The notes beneath the pieces are model-generated. The model was not told the DNA's origin, searched no databases, and saw only the letters and a list, made by a program, of their open reading frames with translations. Below, one piece after another: positions 1 to 7,744 of a stretch of DNA of 32,641 bases (its first letter is position 1; the number at the start of each line of letters is the position of its first letter). A program made the position numbers and the translations under genes. This stretch comes from Clostridium frigidicarnis (lineage in GTDB: Bacteria; Bacillota; Clostridia; Clostridiales; Clostridiaceae), in assembly GCF_900111985.1 (NCBI RefSeq), contig NZ_FOKI01000035.1, positions 1 to 32,641 of the forward strand. The letters run 5' to 3'.

Positions 1-103
1 CATGAATATTATAAAAATAAAATTTCGGCTTAACTTGAAATTTTGAGAAAACTTTAGAATGAGTAACTTTAGTCCAGATAGCGGGGAGCAATCCGCAATT
101 TAT

Positions 104-371
104 AAGTAACAAGTTGAGAGATACGGGAGTTATGATTTACAAGTTACAAGTTGCGGATAAATCTTCTCAGGAAGATTGAAATGAATTGAGAATTGATGAT
201 TGATAATTGACAATTGAAGGATAAATATTCCTGAGAAGATTTCTAAAATAAAAAAATGTAATTAAAGAAAATCTGTGATTTTCAACAATAATCTTCAATT
301 GTGAAGTTTCAATTGTCAATTAAAAAAAGGGCGTAGTCTTTTGTTCTGAGTTTAACTTAATTTGTAACTTA
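104..371. repeat. Nested small repeat with heptamer-built ends (family B, copy 1)
   Basis: This gene-free stretch upstream of sbcD holds two related repeats, one inside the other. The outer copy starts with 7-bp units such as AAGTTAC and AAGTTGC (about 104-152), continues with a core GCGGATAAATCTTCT (from 153), is interrupted at about 184, and resumes at about 323 with GGGCGTAG and a right end AATTTGTAACTT (360-371). The inner copy (184-322) has ends made of AATTGAC/AATTGAA units: AATTGACAATTGAA on the left and TTCAATTGTCAATT on the right are exact reverse complements. It carries the same type of core (GGATAAATATTCCTGAGAAG) and a hairpin GAAAATC-TGT-GATTTTC (267-283). No ORF is present, so it must be non-autonomous. 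Function unknown. Confidence 0.7.
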
Positions 372-428
372 AATTAATTTGATATTTGCAAAGTGATTAA
401 TTTAGTGGTTTTTAAGGAGGGGATATAG

Positions 429-1601
429 ATGAAGTTTATTCATACAAGTGATTGGCACATAGGAAAAATAGTTAATGAATTTCATATGACAAAAGATCAA
501 GAGTTCGTATTAGAGGAACTTTTTAATATTATAGAAGAAGAAAAGCCCAATGCTTTAATTATAGCGGGGGATTTATATGATAGATCGGTAGCTCCGGTTG
601 AGGCTGTAGAACTTTTAAATAAGGTGTTTAATAAGATCTTAATAGAATTAAAGACGCCTATAATAGCCATTGCGGGTAATCATGATAGTGGAGAAAGATT
701 AGAATTTGGAAATGAATTAGTTAAGCATAGTGGTCTTTATATGCAGGGAATATTTAAAGAGGACGTAGAAAAAATTATTATTAATGATGAGTATGGACCA
801 GTAAACTTTTATATGATTCCTTATGCAGAACCTGCTGTTATAAGAGAGTTATACAAGGATGAAACAATAAAGACCTATGATGATGCTATGAGAGCTATAA
901 TAGGTAAACTTAATATAAATAACCAAGAAAGAAATGTAGCAATTGCCCATGGATATATAACATATATGACAGATAAAAAAGAAGAAAAAGGTGGTCTTAT
1001 AACAAGTGATTCTGAAAGACCGCTTTCTATTGGTGGATCAGAACTTATTAATGCATCATATTTTGAAAAATTTAATTATACAGCATTGGGACATTTACAT
1101 GGTCAACAAAGGGTTGGAAGTGACAAGATAAGATATTCAGGATCAATTTTAAAGTATTCATTTTCAGAGGTTAAGCAAAATAAAGGAATATCAATAGTTA
1201 ATATAAATGAACATGGAGATGTAAATGTTGAACTTAAAGAATTCTCCCCTAAAAGGGACTTTAGAATTTTAAAGGGAGAAATAGAAAGTCTTATAGATCC
1301 AGATGTATATAACCTGGGAAATAAAGAAGATTATATAAAAGTTATATTAACTGATGAAGGTGAAATTTTAGAGCCTATGGCTAAGTTAAGGGCAGTTTAT
1401 CCTAATATTATGGAGCTTACCAGAGAATCATCACTAAGAGGTAAAGATGATATATCAATGGATAATAAGAATTATAAAGATAAGTGTAAACTTGAATTAT
1501 TTTCGGAATTCTATGAGGCAATAACGGGGAAAAGTTGTAGTGAAGATAGATTAGATATAATGAAAAGTATTATTGAGGAAGCTGAAAGAAGGGAGCAGTA
1601 A
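429..1601 (+). CDS. sbcD: Exonuclease SbcD (Mre11-type nuclease subunit)
   Basis: This is the nuclease subunit of the SbcCD complex, the bacterial Mre11-Rad50 counterpart, which cuts hairpins and blocked DNA ends during repair and replication. The metallophosphoesterase motifs appear in order: SDWHIGK near residue 7, AGDLYDR near 46, AGNHDSGERL near 82, AHGYIT near 180 and GHLHG near 218, giving the Asp/His/Asn ligands for two Mn ions. The 390-aa length is normal for the family. A strong AAGGAGGGG ribosome site lies just ahead of the ATG. The stop codon is followed by 2 nt and then the sbcC start, so the two genes are one operon and are probably made at matched levels. Assignment is secure from motifs and neighbour. 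Confidence 0.97.
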   Translation: MKFIHTSDWHIGKIVNEFHMTKDQEFVLEELFNIIEEEKPNALIIAGDLYDRSVAPVEAVELLNKVFNKILIELKTPIIAIAGNHDSGERLEFGNELVKHSGLYMQGIFKEDVEKIIINDEYGPVNFYMIPYAEPAVIRELYKDETIKTYDDAMRAIIGKLNINNQERNVAIAHGYITYMTDKKEEKGGLITSDSERPLSIGGSELINASYFEKFNYTALGHLHGQQRVGSDKIRYSGSILKYSFSEVKQNKGISIVNINEHGDVNVELKEFSPKRDFRILKGEIESLIDPDVYNLGNKEDYIKVILTDEGEILEPMAKLRAVYPNIMELTRESSLRGKDDISMDNKNYKDKCKLELFSEFYEAITGKSCSEDRLDIMKSIIEEAERREQ

Positions 1602-1603
1602 TT

Positions 1604-4600
1604 ATGAAGCCAATTAAATTAATTTTAAATGCTTTTGGTCCTTATGCAGGAAAAGAAGTTATAGATTTTTCAAGGTTACAAGATAAAAACATATTTTTGA
1701 TTACTGGTCCAACAGGAGCAGGTAAGACAACTATATTTGATGCAATAACTTTTGCTTTATATGGAGAGGCTAGTGGAAGTGAGAGGGAAAAAACTTCTTT
1801 AAGAAGTGATTTTGCAAAGGATTCAGATTTAACCTCAATAGAATTATGGTTTTCTTTAAGGGGAGAGGAGTATTATATAAAAAGGATACCTCAACAATTA
1901 AAAAAGAAAACTAGGGGAGATGGATTTACAGAACAAAAATCTGATGCAGAGCTTAAAAATCCAGAAGGAAAAATTATTACTGGCGTAAAAAATGTAGACG
2001 AAAGTGTTGTAAGTATTTTAGGTATAACAAAAGAACAGTTTAAACAAATTGTAATGATACCACAGGGAGAATTCAGAAAGCTTTTAACATCAGATAGTTT
2101 AGAAAGGGAAAAGATATTTAGAAAAATATTTGGAACGGAAATTTTTGATAAAATACAAAGAAAAATAACAGATGAAGCTATTAATTTAAAAAAAGAAATA
2201 GAGAAAGTTCAAGAAGGAAGAAATACCTATTTAAGGAGCATAAAGTGTAAAGATATAGATGATGAATTATACACTATGATAAATGCTAAGGATCTTAATA
2301 TAACTGAAATTATAAGTAGAACAAAGATCCTTATAGATAATGATGAGAAATTAGAGGGTAATTTAAATAAAGATAAAGAAAATTTATCTGAAATAATAAA
2401 TAAAATAAATGAAGAAATAATAAGAGGACAAAACACTAATAAAAGATTAGAGGAGAAGGAAAGCTTACAAGCAAAAATAGATGAAATAAAAGAAAAAGAA
2501 CAAATTTATTTACAAAAGGAAGAGCATCTTAAAAAATCTAGAAAAGCTTTAGAAGTAAAAAATTTAGAAGATGTATTTGAGGATAGAAAAAAAGCATTTA
2601 TAAGGTCAGAGCAGGAACTTAAAGATGCTATTGGTAAGGAAATAATAAGTCTTGAAAGGTTTAATAATGCTAAGAAAACTTTTGATAAAGAAAAATTAAG
2701 AGAAGATGAAAAAAAATTATTAAACATAAAAATAAGTGAAGTTGAGAAATCAAAAGAAAAAGCTGTTATTTATGAAACTAAAAGACAAGAGTTTAAATCT
2801 ATAAATCACAATGTAAGAGACTTAGAAAGTACTGTTTTAAACTTAAAGGAAGAAATAAAAAACAGTAAACTTGAATTGGATAAACTTCACAATGAAATAG
2901 AGATATCAATAAAGTGTGAAGGTGATCTAAAAGGTATACAAGCTGAAATAAAGGATAGAGAAAGAACACGAGAAGCACTACTTAATTTCCATAAACAATT
3001 AAAAAATTTAAATTCTAAAAAAACAAAATTTAATATGGAAAAACAAGAGTTTTATAATATAGAAAAACGTTTCAAAGAAGTAAAATCAAATTATGAAGAA
3101 ATGGATGAAATGTTTAGAAAAGGTCAAGCTGGATTACTTGCTTATACTCTAAAGGAAAAAGAACCCTGCCCAGTATGCGGATCAACAGAACACCCAATGC
3201 CGGCAAAGCTTATAAAAGGTATACCTACGGAAGAACAGTTAAAATCTTATAAGGTTTTATATGAAGATGAGGACAAAAAATATAAAACAAAACTTGAAGA
3301 TTTAAAGATTTTAAATAATGAAATTGAGAATTTTATAAATGATGTAATCAATAAATGTAAAAAGGAAATATTCGAGGAGGAAGAGATTGAGGTAAAAGAT
3401 TTAAATAAAATAATACTTGAAAAGGGAAGAGAAAATACAGAAAAATTAAATAAACTTAAATCTAATGAAGAAAAAATAAATGAAATTATTAAAGGTAAAC
3501 ATGTTTTAATTGAGCAAAAACAATGTATTGAAAAAAATATAATTAATAATGAAAAATTATTAGAGGAAAAAAGTAAACGCCATATAGATATGAAAGGGAA
3601 TTTAGAGGCTGTCAGGGAATGTCTTAAATCCATAGAAGATGAATTTGGTGGAGAAGTAAAATCCATAACAAATATAAGTTTGGAACTAAATGAATTAAAG
3701 GATACTATTAACATAATGAGATTAGGTTATGAAAGAGCAGAACATGAGTTTAATGAAAGTAGTAAACTTTATTCAGAGTGCAAAGCAGATAAGCTTGCTA
3801 AAGAAAAAAATCAAATAGTTGTAAAAGAAGAAGAAAAAAAAGCTAAAGATGAATTTAAAGAAAAGTGTAGTACTTGTGGATTTAATGCATATGAAGAATA
3901 TAAAAATAGTTATTTAGATGAAAAAGAAATTGAAATATTAGAAGATGATATAAAGGGTTATACAGAAGAAAAAACTATAATCAATTCTAAGTTTAATTCT
4001 ATATTAGAGGAAACAAGATATTTAATTAAAGTAAACTTAGATGAAATAACACAAAAACTAAATACAAATAAATTAGAAGACAAATCTCTATCAGAAAAGC
4101 AAAAGGAAATTTTCTCAAGAATAGATAATAATAAATCAAACTTAAAAGAGGCAAAGAAATTAACAGAAAAGATTTTAACTAAAGAAGAAAAATTTAAGGT
4201 CATAGGAGAGCTTTCAAATATTACAAGGGGTTATAATAGTGAAAAAATAAGCTTTGAAAGATATGTATTAGCAGCATATTTTGATGATATTATAGAAGCA
4301 TCAAATTTAAGACTTAGAAAAATGACATCTGGAAGATTTGAGCTTTTAAGAAAGAAAGAAAAAGGAAAAGGCGCAGCCCAGCAGGGATTAGATTTAGAGG
4401 TATTTGATAATTACACAGGTAAAGCAAGGCATGTAAAAACTTTATCAGGAGGAGAAAGTTTTAAAGCATCTCTATCAATGGCCTTAGGACTTGCAGATGT
4501 TGTTCAATCATATGCAGGGGGAATACAGTTAGATACAATGTTTGTAGATGAAGGCTTTGGAACATTAGATCCTGAGTCATTGGATAATGCAATTCAATGT

Positions 4601-4732
4601 TTAATAGGACTGCAAAGCAATGGAAGACTTGTTGGGATAATATCTCATGTACCAGAACTTAAAGAAAGAATTGATGCTAGACTTGAAATTACACCTGCTA
4701 AAGAAGGAAGTAAAACAGTATTTAATATATAA
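1604..4732 (+). CDS. sbcC: Exonuclease SbcC (Rad50-type SMC ATPase subunit)
   Basis: This is the ATPase subunit of SbcCD, which holds DNA ends and drives the SbcD nuclease. The N-terminus has the Walker A GPTGAGKTT (near residue 36). A very long Lys/Glu-rich coiled coil follows, broken by the zinc hook CPVC at residues 522-525, through which two molecules dimerise. The C-terminus has the ABC signature LSGGESF and the Walker B-type LDTMFVDEGFGTLD. A second CxxC (CSTC, residues 755-758) lies in the returning coiled coil at the position where the family usually has a conserved GF...EEY motif; that motif is intact immediately after it. At 1042 aa the length is typical. It starts 2 nt after sbcD, with GAAGGGAG as ribosome site. 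Confidence 0.97.
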   Translation: MKPIKLILNAFGPYAGKEVIDFSRLQDKNIFLITGPTGAGKTTIFDAITFALYGEASGSEREKTSLRSDFAKDSDLTSIELWFSLRGEEYYIKRIPQQLKKKTRGDGFTEQKSDAELKNPEGKIITGVKNVDESVVSILGITKEQFKQIVMIPQGEFRKLLTSDSLEREKIFRKIFGTEIFDKIQRKITDEAINLKKEIEKVQEGRNTYLRSIKCKDIDDELYTMINAKDLNITEIISRTKILIDNDEKLEGNLNKDKENLSEIINKINEEIIRGQNTNKRLEEKESLQAKIDEIKEKEQIYLQKEEHLKKSRKALEVKNLEDVFEDRKKAFIRSEQELKDAIGKEIISLERFNNAKKTFDKEKLREDEKKLLNIKISEVEKSKEKAVIYETKRQEFKSINHNVRDLESTVLNLKEEIKNSKLELDKLHNEIEISIKCEGDLKGIQAEIKDRERTREALLNFHKQLKNLNSKKTKFNMEKQEFYNIEKRFKEVKSNYEEMDEMFRKGQAGLLAYTLKEKEPCPVCGSTEHPMPAKLIKGIPTEEQLKSYKVLYEDEDKKYKTKLEDLKILNNEIENFINDVINKCKKEIFEEEEIEVKDLNKIILEKGRENTEKLNKLKSNEEKINEIIKGKHVLIEQKQCIEKNIINNEKLLEEKSKRHIDMKGNLEAVRECLKSIEDEFGGEVKSITNISLELNELKDTINIMRLGYERAEHEFNESSKLYSECKADKLAKEKNQIVVKEEEKKAKDEFKEKCSTCGFNAYEEYKNSYLDEKEIEILEDDIKGYTEEKTIINSKFNSILEETRYLIKVNLDEITQKLNTNKLEDKSLSEKQKEIFSRIDNNKSNLKEAKKLTEKILTKEEKFKVIGELSNITRGYNSEKISFERYVLAAYFDDIIEASNLRLRKMTSGRFELLRKKEKGKGAAQQGLDLEVFDNYTGKARHVKTLSGGESFKASLSMALGLADVVQSYAGGIQLDTMFVDEGFGTLDPESLDNAIQCLIGLQSNGRLVGIISHVPELKERIDARLEITPAKEGSKTVFNI

Positions 4733-4789
4733 ACATAAGGCACATTCAAAAGAATACGCCTTATTGATAAATTAAGAGTAGTAGGTTTG

Positions 4790-4842
4790 ATAAAGTACAG
4801 TGAGAGACGTATTTTTTATAATATTTTCTCACTGTACTTTAT
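4790..4842. terminator. Long perfect hairpin after sbcC, probable terminator
   Basis: The 16-nt arms 4790-4805 and 4827-4842 (ATAAAGTACAGTGAGA and its exact complement) are separated by a T-rich 21-nt loop. It lies about 60 bp after the sbcC stop. There is no proper U-tract, so a role in ending sbcDC transcription or stabilising its 3' end is inferred. It sits between two degenerate palindromic-repeat fragments (from 4737 and from 4852). Confidence 0.5.
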
Positions 4843-4851
4843 ATAATATAT

Positions 4852-4929
4852 TAAGGCACTTAAAAAATAATGGGCTACGGATTCTAAATATACAAGAATA
4901 CTGGTCTAATATTTTTTCAAGATACCTAA
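4852..4929. repeat. Degenerate copy of palindromic repeat family A
   Basis: The left end TTAAGGCACTTAAAAAATAA and the right end TTTTTTCAAGATACCTAA are imperfect inverted copies of the TTAGGCACATTC ends seen intact at 30914 and 31709. The middle has diverged. Another isolated left end (AAGGCACATTCAAAAGAATA) begins at 4738. Assigned by comparison within the window. Confidence 0.4.
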
Positions 4930-4932
4930 AGT

Positions 4933-5268
4933 TTAATTTTTTAAGTTTTGTAGTAATTCAGCATTTCCTTTTTCAATAAAAATTATTCCCGCAGAAAAAG
5001 CAAGAACTATAATATTTGAATAGATGGTTTTAAAGAAAAACAAAATTATTAAACCAAGTATAAAAATAAGAGATTCTAATAAATAAGATTTACCTACATT
5101 GGATAGATACTTTTCAGTATCTTTTATTTTATGTTTATGTTTAACTTTAGATAATTTATATTCTAGAATTTTTTTAGGTGATTTTAATAAAAATACAATT
5201 CCCCAGAATAGTCTTGACAGTGCAAATAATAAATATAGAGTTAGAACAGCAATTATTATAATTATCAT
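4933..5268 (-). CDS. Small membrane protein of unknown function
   Basis: This 111-aa protein is not recognised. An N-terminal hydrophobic helix starts directly at the Met (MIIIIIAVLTLYLLFAL). A basic segment follows (KSPKKILEYKLSKVKHKHKIKD), then two further hydrophobic helices in the C-terminal half (LLESLIFILGLIILFFF and NIIVLAFSAGIIFI). It is therefore probably an inner-membrane protein with three helices and a positively charged cytoplasmic loop. The ATG at 5268 is preferred over an in-frame TTG at 5286, because the TTG overlaps the only G-rich ribosome-site candidate (GGGGGT). It is convergent with sbcC and has no obvious functional partner nearby. It could be a clostridial lineage-specific protein; no function is claimed. 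Confidence 0.65.
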   Translation of the reverse strand: MIIIIIAVLTLYLLFALSRLFWGIVFLLKSPKKILEYKLSKVKHKHKIKDTEKYLSNVGKSYLLESLIFILGLIILFFFKTIYSNIIVLAFSAGIIFIEKGNAELLQNLKN

Positions 5269-5408
5269 GTATAAAAATACCCCCAAACATATTTAAATTA
5301 TATAAATTTTTCTAGAATCACATATTTTGAATTTTGTTAAGAAAATTAAATATGAATCTAAAAAATATTAATTAAGGATATTCTAACATAAAATATATAA
5401 ATCATATA

Positions 5409-5480
5409 TAAGGCACAGTAAAAAAATAACAAGTCAGTATGCTAGGATATTTGACTTGTTATTTTATTTCATGTACCTAA
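5409..5480. repeat. Palindromic repeat family A, short form
   Basis: A 72-bp imperfect palindrome. Its left arm is TAAGGCACAG, A-run, ATAACAAGTCA and its right arm TGACTTGTTATTTT, then ATGTACCTAA. The inner AACAAGTCA/TGACTTGTT arms are perfect complements. It lies beside the terminator of tRNA-Arg(ACG). The centre (GTATGCTAGGATATT) matches the left-side sequence of the long copy at 31709. Confidence 0.75.
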
Positions 5481-5482
5481 AT

Positions 5483-5513
5483 AAAATCCCTTGTAATATT
5501 ACAAGGGATTTTT
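5483..5513 (-). terminator. Terminator of tRNA-Arg(ACG)
   Basis: On the minus strand, directly after the tRNA CCA, AAAAATCCCTTGTAA pairs with TTACAAGGGATTTT and the 3' arm ends in a T-run. This is a classic intrinsic terminator. Confidence 0.8.
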
Positions 5514-5514
5514 A

Positions 5515-5591
5515 TGGTGCGGCAGAGAGGATTCGAACCCCCGGCCAATTGGTTCGTAGCCAACTACTCTATCCAGCTGAGCTACTGCCGC
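5515..5591 (-). tRNA. tRNA-Arg (anticodon ACG)
   Basis: The minus strand folds as a 77-nt cloverleaf with encoded CCA. The acceptor stem GCGGCAG pairs with CTGCCGC, the anticodon stem is GTTGG/CCAAT (last pair G-T) around loop CTACGAA, and the T-arm loop is TTCGAAT. Anticodon ACG (wobble A, normally edited to inosine by TadA, also encoded in this window) reads CGN arginine codons. Confidence 0.97.
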
Positions 5592-5610
5592 GTATTAAGT
5601 TAACATAAAT

Positions 5611-5639
5611 ATCTTAACACAAAAATGTGATAAAATCAA
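5611..5639 (-). promoter_or_regulatory. Promoter of tRNA-Arg(ACG)
   Basis: On the minus strand, TTGATT (5634-5639) and TAAGAT (5611-5616) are separated by 17 bp, about 20 bp ahead of the mature tRNA. This fits the housekeeping sigma factor consensus. Confidence 0.65.
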
Positions 5640-5754
5640 TGTTTAATATTATTGAAATATATATAGTCTATATTTTTGGAATATTAAAAAGGTTTTTGTT
5701 TTTTAGTGTTGAATTATATCTTAGGGATAACTTTTTAAATTAGGGGGATAAATC

Positions 5755-6294
5755 ATGTTAACTAACATTAAAACAAACTTAGAAACTATTGAAGCTATGC
5801 TATATTTTTGGCAAGCAACATCTGAAAAGGAAAATGTTGCAGAATCATTTTTTTATGATGTAGCAAACATGAAGGGATTAACTTTATGTTATGATGATGA
5901 ATTTACTGGGGAGTCAATAAGAAAAGTTTTAAGTGCAATAAAAAATAGAGAACTTTTATCTAATGCAAACCAAAAAGAAAAGAGATTTTGGAATTATAAT
6001 ATGTGGGTTATGGAGGATTTTGAGTACACAAACTCTATGGTTGCACCAGTAAAAAAATTGAACTTAGATTTTTTAGTGGATAAATTAAATAAAAAAATGG
6101 AAAATATAAAATATGATAACATAGAAGTGTTTTTTGCACCTCTACATCTTGATGATTATGTAATAAAGGATAATTGTTTAGTATTAAACTTTTTTAAAGT
6201 GAAACCAAGTGATTTTGACGATAGCACATTATTTACAGATAAAGTTTTAGAAGAGTATATAGAAGATAGATTGATTGAACTTTTGAATAAATAG
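5755..6294 (+). CDS. Conserved hypothetical protein, 179 aa
   Basis: This is a soluble, acidic protein with no signal peptide or membrane helix. Its N-terminal part is helical (IEAMLYFWQATSEKENVAES), the middle is rich in aromatic residues (RFWNYNMWVMEDFEY), and the C-terminal half reads as alternating strands (NIEVFFAPLHLDDYVIKDN, then LVLNFFKVKPSDFDD). No catalytic motif is visible. From memory it resembles a small clostridial/treponemal family annotated TDE2712, but I cannot verify this. GGGGGATAAATC ahead of the ATG gives a good ribosome site. It is monocistronic, between tRNA-Arg(ACG) and a repeat element, so context gives no hint of function. Confidence 0.85.
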   Translation: MLTNIKTNLETIEAMLYFWQATSEKENVAESFFYDVANMKGLTLCYDDEFTGESIRKVLSAIKNRELLSNANQKEKRFWNYNMWVMEDFEYTNSMVAPVKKLNLDFLVDKLNKKMENIKYDNIEVFFAPLHLDDYVIKDNCLVLNFFKVKPSDFDDSTLFTDKVLEEYIEDRLIELLNK

Positions 6295-6300
6295 TTTTAT

Positions 6301-6643
6301 AAGTTACAAATTGTGAGTGACAAGAGACAAGTTATTAACGGAGTTTTCTTTACGATGGTCAGAAAAGACTTAAACCTAAATTTTTATTAATAGATATATA
6401 CTAAAAGCGTGTGTATGTGAGAATTAGCAAAGTCTTTGGGGAATGTCAATGTTTTTTTATAACTTAGGATACTAAGTGAAATCTGCTTGTTTATGGTGAT
6501 TACCATTATATATTTAATGGTTAAATGAACTTTAGAAATTTATAATAAAGTTAAATTTGCGGATAACTTCTAAAAAGATTAAAATACATAAACTTGTCGC
6601 TTGTTACTATAAACTTGTCACTTAAAAGTGGCGTAGCCACTTT
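6301..6643. repeat. Small repeat with heptamer-built ends (family B, copy 2)
   Basis: This 350-bp gene-free gap is largely a family B element. The left end is a run of 7-bp units (AAGTTAC, AAATTGT, GAGTGAC, AAGAGAC, AAGTTAT; 6301-6335). The right end is the inverse (ACTTGTCGCTTGTTACT, then ACTTGTCACTT, about 6592-6622). The shared core GCGGATAACTTCT is at about 6560. It finishes with AAAAGTGGC-GTA-GCCACTTTT, which also acts as the araC terminator. The interior (about 6336-6555) is A+T-rich, without an ORF, and differs from the other copies. Confidence 0.6.
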
Positions 6644-6644
6644 T
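6624..6644. terminator. Terminator hairpin, end of the AraC-type gene
   Basis: AAAAGTGGC (6624-6632) pairs with GCCACTTTT (6636-6644) around GTA, with T-runs on both strands. It directly abuts the stop codon of the minus-strand AraC-type gene. A degenerate form (GGGCGTAGTCTTTT) lies in family B copy 1, so the terminator appears to be part of the repeat. Confidence 0.75.
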
Positions 6645-7511
6645 TTAAATAGTATAGTTTTTCATATAAGACTTAGGAGAAATATGATACATTTTTTTAA
6701 AAGCTCTTACAAAGGTTGAATAATCATTAAATCCACATTTAACACATACGGATGAAGTTGGTATACCTTTTTTAATAAGCTCTGAAGCTAAAATCAATCG
6801 TTTTTGGTTTATATACGAGTGAAGAGTATATCCAGTTTGTTTTTTGAATTTATGCATTAAATAATATTTGCTCATGAAGAATTTACAGGACAAAGTATCA
6901 ATTGTTAAATTTTCACATAAATTAGAATTAATATAGTCTAAAATCTTTTCTATACTTTTATCAAATTCAATATCAAGTGATTCGTATGAAATATCATAGG
7001 TTATAAATAATCTATTAATATACACCATAAACTGAACAAATAAAGAGCTACTAAGAATATCATTTCCGGATTCTTCGGATTTCAAATTATTTTCAATCTG
7101 AGAGATCAATTTTTCAAAAACATTAATCCAGTAACTATCAGTTCTCAAAAGATTTATTTTATAGTCAGAGGCTATTTTAAAACATTTTAATAAATCAAAC
7201 TCATTAGAATTATGGCTTGTTAGGAAATCAGAATTTACCCATAGCACAATTCTTTCATAGGTTTCATTGCTATCGATTAATGGTTTATGCACTTCATAGC
7301 TGTTTACTAAAAGTATATCCCAAGGTTTTAATTTATAAGATTTACCTTCAATTAGATATGAAACTTTTCCAGATAAAAATATAATTATTTTATTAAAATC
7401 ATGGTAATGTAATTCAAATTCTTGATTAAGTTTATCTTTTAAATGAAACAGCTGAAAATTTTTATTTAAATATCCCCTTTTGTTAGTATATGAGGCTGAT
7501 TTATTGTCCAT
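6645..7511 (-). CDS. AraC-family transcriptional regulator
   Basis: This 288-aa DNA-binding regulator has an N-terminal cupin-like sensor domain (about residues 15-110; FELHYHDFNKIIIFLSGKVSY and KPWDILLVNS are typical) and a C-terminal AraC/XylS double helix-turn-helix. The latter includes SKYYLMHKFKKQTGYTLHSY and the signature GFNDYSTFVRAFKKMYHISP near the end. Such proteins usually sense a small metabolite and activate a neighbouring gene. The ATG at 7511 is preferred over a GTG at 7520, because the GTG lies inside the ribosome site GGAGTGA. It is divergent from asd across about 230 bp, but no transport or catabolic partner is adjacent, so its target is unknown. Confidence 0.9.
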   Translation of the reverse strand: MDNKSASYTNKRGYLNKNFQLFHLKDKLNQEFELHYHDFNKIIIFLSGKVSYLIEGKSYKLKPWDILLVNSYEVHKPLIDSNETYERIVLWVNSDFLTSHNSNEFDLLKCFKIASDYKINLLRTDSYWINVFEKLISQIENNLKSEESGNDILSSSLFVQFMVYINRLFITYDISYESLDIEFDKSIEKILDYINSNLCENLTIDTLSCKFFMSKYYLMHKFKKQTGYTLHSYINQKRLILASELIKKGIPTSSVCVKCGFNDYSTFVRAFKKMYHISPKSYMKNYTI

Positions 7512-7655
7512 GCGTATCACTCCATTAACAGTATAGTAATTCTATTATAGCATTTTTTGCAATGTTTTAAGCAGTTTTACCTATGTACTGAGTAAAAACT
7601 GTAGCATATAATACAAATAAGTGATAACATGATTTAAAATTATTAAGATATAGAC

Positions 7656-7714
7656 TTAGGCACATTCAAAAAAATAATAAGTCAGTATGCTAGTCTATTT
7701 GATTTGTTATTTTT
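7656..7714. repeat. Palindromic repeat family A, right end missing
   Basis: It begins with the intact left end TTAGGCACATTC and contains the inner arms AATAAGTCA and TGATTTGTTATT around GTATGCTAGTCTATT. The right terminal GAATGTGCC is absent, and asd's ribosome site follows within about 20 bp. The remaining hairpin would lie in or just ahead of the asd leader. Confidence 0.65.
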
Positions 7715-7744
7715 TATAATATTTATTTTATGGAGGTTATATAT

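Noticed and set aside
104-371. CRISPR array from the recurring short repeats
   Set aside because: The repeats are 7-bp degenerate units with no uniform spacers, are arranged as inverted ends, and no cas gene is present.
3247-3714. Long open frame on the minus strand inside sbcC (155 codons)
   Set aside because: It is antisense to the Lys/Glu-rich coiled coil, giving a Ser/Phe/Leu-rich product without a ribosome site. It is a composition shadow, as are similar antisense frames in the aro genes and the CBS-domain gene.
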